From assembly GCA_030647555.1 (NCBI GenBank), contig JAUSJG010000004.1, positions 1-36,660 of the forward strand: 36,660 nt of DNA, written 5' to 3'. The notes under the pieces were generated by a model. It was not told the origin of the DNA and did no database searches. It was given only the letters and a program-made list of their open reading frames with translations. Below, in pieces: positions 15,681 to 23,500 of the stretch. The DNA comes from a bacterium (lineage in GTDB: Bacteria; Patescibacteriota; Andersenbacteria; UBA10190; CAIZMI01). Positions within the stretch are counted from its first letter, which is position 1; every line of letters begins with the position of its first letter. Position numbers and translations under genes: made by a program.

Positions 15681-16631
15681 ATGAAATTTTTTCGAATTAA
15701 ATTTTTTGTTGGCACACTAGTTATTTTTTTGCTTCTGGGTTTTAGCTATCGCTACAGAGGAGATATGGTTCGTATTTTGCCACCGACAGGATTTCTAAAC
15801 CAAGCACCCTGCCAAAAGCCGATCACATATTCTATCGCAAACATCGACCCGCGTTTCGGTTTAACGGAAGCGGAATTATTGAACATTGTGAAACAATCAG
15901 AAGAAATATGGGAATCGCCGATCAATAAACAGTTATTTGAATATTCACCCATGGGAAATTTAAAAATAAATCTCATCTACGACAATCGGCAGGGAGTCAT
16001 AGACTCGTTGAGAAAAATAGGAACATCTATCAGCGACGACCAGTCTGCATATAACATAATAAAAACTAAGTACGATTCACTTGTTGTCTCGTACGACAAA
16101 GCAAAAGCGCAACTGGAAGTCTTAATCGCGACCTATAACGCAGACAAAAGTGCTTATGAGAGCGACGTTATTTATTGGAACAGTCGAGGTGGGGCACCAA
16201 AAGCGGAACATGACGCGCTGGAGCAGAGAAGAGTTGCTTTGAATAATCAAGTTGCAAAAATTAATCAAACCGAAGACTCTTTCAATGGAATAGTTGAAAA
16301 CATTAATTCAACAAGAACAGAACTCAACAAATTGGCTGCCACGCTGAATATTCAGGTAAACACATACAACAACGTTGGTTCATCAAACGGCAAGGAATTT
16401 GGTGAGGGTGAATACGTAAAAGACGCAAGCGGAACGGCAATTAATATTTTCCAATTTGACGATAAGAATCAGCTTGAGATAGTTCTCGCTCATGAACTTG
16501 GACACGCGCTGGGACTGGCGCACGTTGATAATTCCAAAGCCATTATGTTTTACCTGATCAACAAGAGTATAGAAAAAAAATTAACAAAAGAAGATCTCGC
16601 AGCACTGGTAAAAGTGTGCGGGGGTAAGTAG
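15681..16631 (+). CDS. Membrane-anchored matrixin-like zinc metalloprotease
   Basis: This 316-residue protein has an N-terminal anchor (about residues 7-22, KFFVGTLVIFLLLGFSY), then a domain with an IDPRFGLTEAE segment. A long helical coiled coil follows at about 110-235, and then the catalytic site HELGHALGLAH (about 271-281) with a nearby Met (AIMFYL), which fits the metzincin Met-turn. HExxHxxGxxH binds the catalytic zinc. The enzyme would act outside the membrane, cutting envelope or external proteins. The coiled coil inserted inside a matrixin-type frame is unusual. The substrate cannot be deduced. Confidence 0.85.
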   Translation: MKFFRIKFFVGTLVIFLLLGFSYRYRGDMVRILPPTGFLNQAPCQKPITYSIANIDPRFGLTEAELLNIVKQSEEIWESPINKQLFEYSPMGNLKINLIYDNRQGVIDSLRKIGTSISDDQSAYNIIKTKYDSLVVSYDKAKAQLEVLIATYNADKSAYESDVIYWNSRGGAPKAEHDALEQRRVALNNQVAKINQTEDSFNGIVENINSTRTELNKLAATLNIQVNTYNNVGSSNGKEFGEGEYVKDASGTAINIFQFDDKNQLEIVLAHELGHALGLAHVDNSKAIMFYLINKSIEKKLTKEDLAALVKVCGGK

Positions 16632-16800
16632 AAAAGGAAAAGGTTAGTGATACGGAAGTATTTGTGGAGTAGATAAATAAAAAAATATTAAGTCCGGCCG
16701 TTTAAGTAATCATTTGCATTATTTTATAGTTTTGTTATGGTGCGTCAGTAGCTAGCCATTGTGGCGAGCGTGTTCGTTTCAACTGAAAAGGAGAAGGGCG

Positions 16801-17808
16801 ATGCCGAGGATTCCCGAGCGTGTGGCGAGTCATGAATTTCATTTCGATCTTATTATGGCCGGTTTTGTCCGTGTGCACAGTGGTAAGGTTCGAGATACTT
16901 ACTGGCGTCCTGGTGCGGATTGGCTTTTGGTGGTGGCCACCGACCGCGTCAGTATTTTTGACTTGGTTATGCCGTTCACAATGGATAGGAAGGGCGAATT
17001 CCTAGTGGCGTACACAGTGTTGTGTTTGACGGAGATTTTGAAAAACATCGACCACCACTTACTGGCTTACGGGAACAGTATCGACAAGTATCTTAATTCC
17101 GTGAAGTTGCGGGATAATATCGGTCTGCAGAAACGGGCAATCGTGGTGAGGAAGGAACAAGTGATTCTCATTGAATGTGTTGTCCGGGGGTATCTCACCG
17201 GATCGGGTTGGAAGGAGTATCAACTAGCCGGAGAGGTCTGTGGAAATAAGCTTCCAGACGGATTGTTTGATGGCGCACGTTTGCCCGAACCTATTTTCAC
17301 GCCGACAATCAAGGCGGCGGAAGGGCATGATGACCCGCTTAATGTCCGAGATGTGGATCCGGAACTGGCGCGACGCTCGATTGAAGCGTACAAGCAAGGT
17401 GCGAAGTACGCATTGACGCGCGGAATTATTATCGCGGACACCAAATTTGAATGGTCAAAGAAACTTCTTGTCGATGAAGTCCTGACGCCCGATTCCAGCC
17501 GATTCTGTTTGGAAGAAGAGTGGAAGGCGTGTTCAGCATTACGCCAGTCTCCTCCATCCTATGACAAGCAACTCATTCGTAATTGGGGTCTGCAGGTCGA
17601 AACGCCATGGGGCAAATTGGACAGCTTGGATCCGGAACAGGAGGGACTTGATCCTGTGATTAAGGAAGCCCAGTACGCCTTTATTGGCCAACTTCAGATT
17701 CCCGCGGAAATTCTACAGCTTACCGGTGTCCGTTACGAGACGATTCTGAGTCGTTTGAGTGGACACTCACTCCCAGAATTTCAACAGAAATACATGGGAA
17801 TACGTTAA
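16801..17808 (+). CDS. purC: Phosphoribosylaminoimidazole-succinocarboxamide (SAICAR) synthase
   Basis: PurC joins CAIR and aspartate using ATP, a late step of purine synthesis. The 335-residue protein has the family motifs HSGKVRDTY, ATDRVSIFD, VVRGYLTGSGWKEY, PIFTPTIKAAEGHDDPLN and IIADTKFEWSK. Residues beyond about 240 (YDKQLIRNW...) correspond to the longer PurC type. ATG 16801 has AGGAGAAGGG upstream, so it uses a leader, unlike many neighbours. No other purine gene is present in the window; CPR genomes usually lack this pathway, so the gene may be acquired or part of a partial route. A strong terminator follows. Confidence 0.93.
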   Translation: MPRIPERVASHEFHFDLIMAGFVRVHSGKVRDTYWRPGADWLLVVATDRVSIFDLVMPFTMDRKGEFLVAYTVLCLTEILKNIDHHLLAYGNSIDKYLNSVKLRDNIGLQKRAIVVRKEQVILIECVVRGYLTGSGWKEYQLAGEVCGNKLPDGLFDGARLPEPIFTPTIKAAEGHDDPLNVRDVDPELARRSIEAYKQGAKYALTRGIIIADTKFEWSKKLLVDEVLTPDSSRFCLEEEWKACSALRQSPPSYDKQLIRNWGLQVETPWGKLDSLDPEQEGLDPVIKEAQYAFIGQLQIPAEILQLTGVRYETILSRLSGHSLPEFQQKYMGIR

Positions 17809-17834
17809 CCGCTTAGTAGCAGTTGATGACCCGC

Positions 17835-17860
17835 CACCGTCCAGCGCGACGGTGTTTTTT
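17835..17860 (+). terminator. Rho-independent terminator after purC
   Basis: CACCGTC, loop CAGCGC, GACGGTG and a run of six T residues form a classic terminator 27 bases after the purC stop. Confidence 0.93.
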
Positions 17861-17876
17861 AATTACCAAACCCTAA
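17859..17876. repeat. Solo arm-like sequence of the giant-hairpin family
   Basis: TTAATTACCAAACCCTAA differs by one base from the end of the outer arm of element A (TTAATTACCAAGCCCTAA). No partner arm is nearby. It lies just upstream of the gene at 17914, as the full copies lie upstream of 7884 and 11474. Confidence 0.55.
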
Positions 17877-17913
17877 AGTGGTATAGTGATTGTATAAATA
17901 ATTATTTATTAGA

Positions 17914-18300
17914 ATGTTTAAAAAATCTATTATAATTTTTGGCTTTGCCTTGCTTTTTAATTGGTTTTGGGAAATTGCGCACAGCGTGCTGTATGTTAAT
18001 TATCAAGGTGGAGCGATTACTTCATTTGTTTTATTTCGGGCGGCGCTTGTTGACGCGGTAATAATTCTTTTTTTGATTTTCATTGCCGAGATATTCAAAT
18101 TGAATAAAACGTTATTTATTGTTGGTGGTGGCTTACTTGTCGCCATCGTCATTGAAATTTGGGCGATGCACATCCACCAGCGGACATACAATGCATTGAT
18201 GCCGATTATTCCTATTATCAAAACAGGTTTAACGCCGACGATTCAACTTGCTGTCACGGGATTAATTACCCTTAAGCTGGCTGTTAAAAATCATATCTGA
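17914..18300 (+). CDS. Hypothetical four-helix membrane protein
   Basis: This 128-residue protein has about four membrane helices: IIIFGFALLFNWFWEIAHSV, LFRAALVDAVIILFLIFIAE, TLFIVGGGLLVAIVIEIWAM and LTPTIQLAVTGLITLKL. Conserved-looking polar residues include NWFWEIAHS and a His pair near AMHIHQRTYN. I cannot name a family. It is followed closely by the gene at 18344. Confidence 0.7.
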   Translation: MFKKSIIIFGFALLFNWFWEIAHSVLYVNYQGGAITSFVLFRAALVDAVIILFLIFIAEIFKLNKTLFIVGGGLLVAIVIEIWAMHIHQRTYNALMPIIPIIKTGLTPTIQLAVTGLITLKLAVKNHI

Positions 18301-18343
18301 TGCAGTTTTAATTTATTAAAAAGTATGTTCTAATTGACTAGAC

Positions 18344-18799
18344 ATGGACATCAAACAACAATTCACAACAGTCACACGTTTCTCAAAGTTTGTGGCGTTA
18401 ACTATGCTTGTTTTGTTACCGTTTGTTGGTTTTTATATTGGGGTGAAGTTTAAAGCATCTGTGACAAACACCAGCGCGCCTATTATTGTGTCGCCAACTA
18501 TTACCCCCAAAGTTTCTTCATTACCAATAGCAAGTCCAAAAGAACAAAAGCCGGTAGAGTGCACCCAAGAGGCAAAAGTTTGCCCTGATGGTTCTGCTGT
18601 CGGTCGCACTGGCCCAAACTGTGAATTTTCAGTGTGTCCTTCGAGTAAAGATATTTTAAAAGATGATTTTATAGAATGGGCGGTTTATTCTTTTGGCAAC
18701 GAATACAGTATTAACATTAAGGCCGATGGGAGTTTTCTTTTTGTTGATGAAATACCGGGGGGGGGCAGAAATCTGATTCAGGATGCCAAAGAGGTGTGA
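18344..18799 (+). CDS. Membrane-anchored protein, N-terminal part, truncated after a G9 tract
   Basis: The 151-residue frame has one membrane anchor (about residues 17-35, LTMLVLLPFVGFYIGVKF), a Ser/Thr/Pro linker and a cysteine motif (CTQEAKVCPDGSAVGRTGP then NCEFSVCP) of a kind seen often in Parcubacterial surface proteins. A domain beginning DFIEWAVYSFGNEYSINIKA then breaks off. Inside EIPGGGR the DNA has nine consecutive G residues. With ten G residues the reading would pass straight into the frame of the next entry, so the two halves are probably one protein ending at 19080. Confidence 0.7.
   Translation: MDIKQQFTTVTRFSKFVALTMLVLLPFVGFYIGVKFKASVTNTSAPIIVSPTITPKVSSLPIASPKEQKPVECTQEAKVCPDGSAVGRTGPNCEFSVCPSSKDILKDDFIEWAVYSFGNEYSINIKADGSFLFVDEIPGGGRNLIQDAKEV
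18757..18765 (+). repeat. Homopolymeric G9 tract inside a coding region
   Basis: Nine G residues follow GAAATACC within the coding sequence of the anchored protein. Adding one G joins the upstream frame with the frame ending at 19080 without any intervening stop. The tract is therefore either an ON/OFF contingency site or an assembly error. Confidence 0.75.
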
Positions 18800-19080
18800 T
18801 ATCTAAACAGATGTACGCATCAATTATGGAATTTATAGTGTCGACGGGGTTTTTTGAGGCTGTTGACCAAGAGAGTGATAGTAATATGTGCGAGAGCGGG
18901 GAAAGTTTGCAGGTTAAAATGGGAATAAGGATGAACGCGCTATCATCAACATGTTTGGGGAATTTGGCGAAGCCTCAAAATGTTACTCAAGGAATAAAAA
19001 GAAACGAAAAAATTATCACGGACGTATATGAAAAACTAAAAAGTGCGATAGATTCAGTTCAAAAAAATGTTTGTAATTAG
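18796..19080 (+). CDS. C-terminal part of the frame-split anchored protein
   Basis: This frame (…VISKQMYASIMEFIVSTGFF…SAIDSVQKNVCN) has no independent promoter or ribosome site. It is open upstream to the G9 tract, where it would read GGGQKSDSGCQRGVIS. It carries the helical region and a cysteine pair expected to complete the domain started in the preceding frame. The GTG at 18796 is probably not a real start. The function is unknown, apart from surface exposure inferred from the N-terminal half. Confidence 0.55.
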   Translation: MISKQMYASIMEFIVSTGFFEAVDQESDSNMCESGESLQVKMGIRMNALSSTCLGNLAKPQNVTQGIKRNEKIITDVYEKLKSAIDSVQKNVCN

Positions 19081-19209
19081 AAGATGAATTTTTAACTCAT
19101 TCCGTAGTGGATTTTGAGAAACGAAAATTTTATCAATCACGGAGCGCGCAATTTTTTGAGGGAGGGACGAATCCTTATTTGAGGAATATTGTGTTTGAAT
19201 CATTATTAG

Positions 19210-19215
19210 TATAAT
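19210..19215 (+). promoter_or_regulatory. -10 box of the BaiN-like gene
   Basis: A perfect TATAAT lies eight bases before ATG 19224, giving a transcript with essentially no leader. Confidence 0.65.
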
Positions 19216-19223
19216 ATATTTTA

Positions 19224-20486
19224 ATGTCTTCTCATAAACATCCAGACGTCGTCGTAATTGGCGGGGGACCATCTGGTATGATGGCAGCCGGGCGGGCGGG
19301 AAAGCTCGGCCATTCAGTTTTGTTGTTGGAAAAAAATCTGTCTCTCGGCAGAAAATTATTACTTACCGGCGGTGGTCGCTGTAATATCACGAATCATAAA
19401 CCAACCCCGCAATTAATGATCGAAAAATATAAAGGGAGTGAAAAATATTTGTATTCTGCTTTTGCACAGTTTGGCGTGGAGGACGCGATCGAATTATTTA
19501 ACCGTCTTGGGGTGGAAACAAAAGAAGAGGCGGAAGGAAGGGTTTTTCCTACCTCCGATTCTTCGCGATCGGTTTTGCAAGCACTGGTTCGTTATATGCG
19601 AGAAGGAAACGTTTTGGTGCGCACTAACGCGGGTGTTGCGGAAATTAGTATCAATGATGAAACAAAACTTTTTCACATTAAAATGAAAGATGAAAGCGAA
19701 ATTATCGCGAAAGCGTGCGTTGTCGCGACCGGGGGTGTCAGCCACAAGGAAACCGGGTCGACGGGGGATGGTTTTCGCTGGTTAAAACAACTTGGTCACA
19801 ACATTATCGACAATAATATGGCGCTTGTTCCGGTGGCGTTAAAAGACGATTGGGCCAAAAAAATATCCGGCGTAACGCTGGAAGATATTAAACTGACCAC
19901 TTTTCAAAACAATACAAAACAAAAGTCTCAAAAAGGAAAACTTTTATTTACGCATTTTGGCATTAGCGGACCGACAATTTTAAATATGAGCAAGGGAATT
20001 GGCGAGTTATTGCAATATGGCGATGTTGTGGTGATGTTGGATCTATTTCCGGGCACAGACCACGCGGAAGTGAAAAAAAGACTGCAAGAATTATTAGTTA
20101 CAGAAAGCAACAAACAGCTAAAAAATACCTTAGCGCAATTGGTTCCACTTTCATTTGTTTCTGCCATCCTAGAACTCGGAAAGATTAGCGGTGATAAAGT
20201 AAATAACAGCGTAAGTCACGAAGAAAGATTAAAAATTGTGGCGCTCACCAAGGCGATTCCACTTAACGTAAGTGGGTTGCTTGGGGCAAGCAAAGCGATT
20301 GTTTCATCAGGTGGCGTTGATCCAAAAGAAGTAGATTTTAAAACTATGGAGTCAAGGATTGTCCCAAATTTGTTTGTCACCGGTGATGTGTTAAATATTG
20401 ATCGGCCATCCGGCGGGTATAGTCTACAACTTTGCTGGACAACCGGCTTTGTGGCGGGAAGCAATATATTGAAAATCAATATGTGA
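19224..20486 (+). CDS. BaiN/YhiN (HI0933)-family FAD-dependent flavoprotein
   Basis: This 420-residue flavoprotein shows the FAD-binding VVIGGGPSGMMAAGRAGK with acidic LLLEKN, then the family signature GRKLLLTGGGRCNITN, then VVATGGVSHKETGSTGDG and a C-terminal VTGDVLNIDRPSGGYSLQ. These mark the HI0933/YhiN/BaiN family (TIGR00275-type), probable NAD(P)H-dependent oxidoreductases with no settled physiological substrate outside bile-acid converters. The length is normal. The next gene starts 27 bases downstream with its own -10 box. Confidence 0.92.
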   Translation: MSSHKHPDVVVIGGGPSGMMAAGRAGKLGHSVLLLEKNLSLGRKLLLTGGGRCNITNHKPTPQLMIEKYKGSEKYLYSAFAQFGVEDAIELFNRLGVETKEEAEGRVFPTSDSSRSVLQALVRYMREGNVLVRTNAGVAEISINDETKLFHIKMKDESEIIAKACVVATGGVSHKETGSTGDGFRWLKQLGHNIIDNNMALVPVALKDDWAKKISGVTLEDIKLTTFQNNTKQKSQKGKLLFTHFGISGPTILNMSKGIGELLQYGDVVVMLDLFPGTDHAEVKKRLQELLVTESNKQLKNTLAQLVPLSFVSAILELGKISGDKVNNSVSHEERLKIVALTKAIPLNVSGLLGASKAIVSSGGVDPKEVDFKTMESRIVPNLFVTGDVLNIDRPSGGYSLQLCWTTGFVAGSNILKINM

Positions 20487-20501
20487 TTTTTCCGTTCGTG
20501 A

Positions 20502-20507
20502 TATGAT
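20502..20507 (+). promoter_or_regulatory. -10 box of the 1607-residue protein gene
   Basis: TATGAT ends six bases before ATG 20514, consistent with leaderless transcription from the short gap after the BaiN-like gene. Confidence 0.55.
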
Positions 20508-20513
20508 TATCGC

Positions 20514-23500
20514 ATGGGAATGGAAGGAATTAAAATAAACGTTGCTGAGGCAAATATTCAGGATCATGAACAAACAGGTGTTCAAGAAAAAAAGACCACA
20601 GAAGCGCCAGTTGAAGATTCGGGCATAAAAATTGAAAAGGAGTTGAGGTCTGGATTATTACCGGAGGCATTAAGGGAATCGTGGAAAATCGTTGATCCTG
20701 AATCGCAAGAAGCGAAAATATTTCAAGAAGAGGCGGAAAAAATTGCCATCGCTCTGTATACACCGGTACCGGGTGAGGAACATTTGCCATATTATGAGTA
20801 TCGACATCACGATTTCCAAAACAACCCTGTGCGTTTTTTGCTGTCAAAGGACGAATCGCCAAACGCTTGGTTTGTGGACAAGAGTGATCCGCCAATAATT
20901 GTTTTATCGCAGGCGCTTTTTACCAAGAAAGACGAAAATGGCGAAGCGTATATTGAATCGCCCGACGATTTAGCGGCGATTATAGGCCACGAATTGACAC
21001 ACATGAAAATGCGAGAAGTGTATGGTGCTATCTCCAACTCCAAAGCGGAAGAAGGTTTTGCGTACTCTATGCCTCTTGTGTTAATGCGGGACCACGGAAA
21101 ATCAATTGGCTTGAATCCGGAAAACGTGTTTCGTAAAAAAGGTGGCGGGGTGGGCGTCTATGAAAGACTCTGCAGAGAGCAAAAGAAAAATTTCGATTGG
21201 AATTCCTATTTTGATGTACATCCCGCTCCTGATAATATTCATTCGATAGTTTCCGATACATTGGCGTACCTTAAAAAAGAAAGAGGCACGTTGGAGCCCG
21301 ATGTCCCGGCCGTTAAACCGTATGGTCGTGATAGCCGAATTATTCAATCGGTAACACGCGCGGAATTTCATTCTTTTGTTGAATCGCGACTAGAAAAGTT
21401 TCCTGGCTATGGGGAAGCCGATTTGTTACAGAAAGCAGAAATTCTTGATTCGATTTTGGGTGAAATGGGGTCGAATAAATATGATGTTCGCGTTGGTGAT
21501 GTTGTTTCGGAAATTCGAAGATTACGGCCCCAAGTAAAAACTGCGGAGGACAAGCGGATAATCAGTCGCTTTGCGGATCGTGTATTAAAGATTGGCGAAG
21601 GTGGTGATATTAAATCAATGAAACGTCTTTACGGGGCGTTATGCAGTACTGTAAATCAAAAGTTTGAAAAAACTCCACTAGGAAGATTTAGAACAATTTC
21701 GCGTGAAATCAGAGAATTTATAAATGCCACGAATGATGGTTCAAATGCCGATATGTTGGCCACGGCCAGGAAATTTGTGGGTTTACTGGAGGATTCAAAC
21801 GGAAACACAATCGAGCCGTTTTTGGACTCTCCATATGGTCGTTCTTTTTTGGCAGAATTGGCTTGGCCACAATTTGCATTTCCAAGTGAAGAAAAAATTG
21901 CGCGTGCCCGCAGAAGAGGAGAGGGAGTCCAAGTTGAGTGGGACTCGTTAAGAAAAATTGCGGGGGAAAAAGAAGAGGTGGCAAAAGCTTGCGCGTATTT
22001 GGGTTTGATAAGGGATCCGTTTATTCTGGCCGGTGCAATGAAACATGAAGAGCTTGCATTGAGAATAATTGGTAGCCGACTTGGGGCGAAACGGCAATTC
22101 GGTTCTATCGCGGAAATATCGTCCGGTCCAAATGATGGTCACAATAAACTTAATTCAATCCGGTTTGACGCGGATGGGCTTGCAATTGGTATTAGAAGTG
22201 AGTCAAGCGATTCCTTGATGGATAAATATGTAACCAAAGCGTTAGAAGAATGGATTGAGGGTGAATTTATTCGATCCTCTGATGATCCTGAAGCGCAACA
22301 AGAATTTATGGATAAGCTTTCGGCTGTTGAAATGATGGTATCCAAAAAACAACTGATTGGATTAGATTCCATGGAAAAGAATTTTCCGCTTTTTCTGCGT
22401 GTCAACGAGGCCTTATGGCAGGAAAGAACGGCAATTAATTTTTTTCTGAAGCGATTGAACGATCTGGGGCAAAACGGCACAATACTTGCGCGAGAGTTTT
22501 TTATGTCGGAGGTTGGGGAAAGAGTGATTCAGCAATCATTCGGTTCCTTTCCTGTTGTTGGTTATTCGACAAAAAATGAAATGGAGATGGACGAAAAGGG
22601 AGAATATCTTAATGCGAATCCTTACCTTGTTTTTATATCCAAGAGCGACAGTATTTTTTCGGCTACCGAGAAATATGAGTTATTTAATAAATATATTTTT
22701 ACAAACAGAACCGGTGTTGAGGGTACGGAGTATGAAAATTTTCTAGTAGTCTGCAGTGAGCTCGATGATGAAAAGGCCAAATATTTTTGTGATTTTATAA
22801 GGCCGGTTCTTGCGGAAAACGGATTTGTTGATGATGTTGGTTCCTGGGGTGGATTAATAAAAAAAATGGGTCAAATGGGGAAAGATGACGCGTTCGGGTT
22901 GGAACAAGCTTATCTTTATAATAAATCGTTTGGTTGGTTGCAAGATAAAAATTGTCCGACCGTCCGACAGGCGGCAGATTTTCTTTCAATGGTACCGTCT
23001 GAATATATAAAAAATTCAACTTTTCAAATCTCGCTACAGGAGCAATTGCAGGAAAGATCCGGGCGTTTTGCGTCCAAAGAAATGTCCAAAATGAACTTAG
23101 ATTCGGCAATTTCACTTTGGTATACGCTATCTCGGGCCGAGGTTATTTACCCCGATGTCGCGGATGCCATGCTTGCTAGTTTAATCGGAAGGATTGAGGC
23201 GCTTGGTTCCCAAGATGAAGTTCGTAAAATGTCATTAGCCGGCAAGCTTATGGAGGGTGGACACATTCAGGATCCGCAAATGCGAAAACAATTGATCGGA
23301 GTTTGGACAGAGAGTGTTCGTGAGCTAAATGGATTAGACGAAAATGAACGTGGGTACGTGGATTCCATAACCATGCTTGCAGACAACTTAAAGACCAACA
23401 AGCTGGATCGCGCGGAAATTCTTCAAACGTTGGCGAGTACTCTTCAGGCACAGGATGTTCTTTGCAGAAAATTGAGAAGTCGCGCTTATGAGGTAACCGG

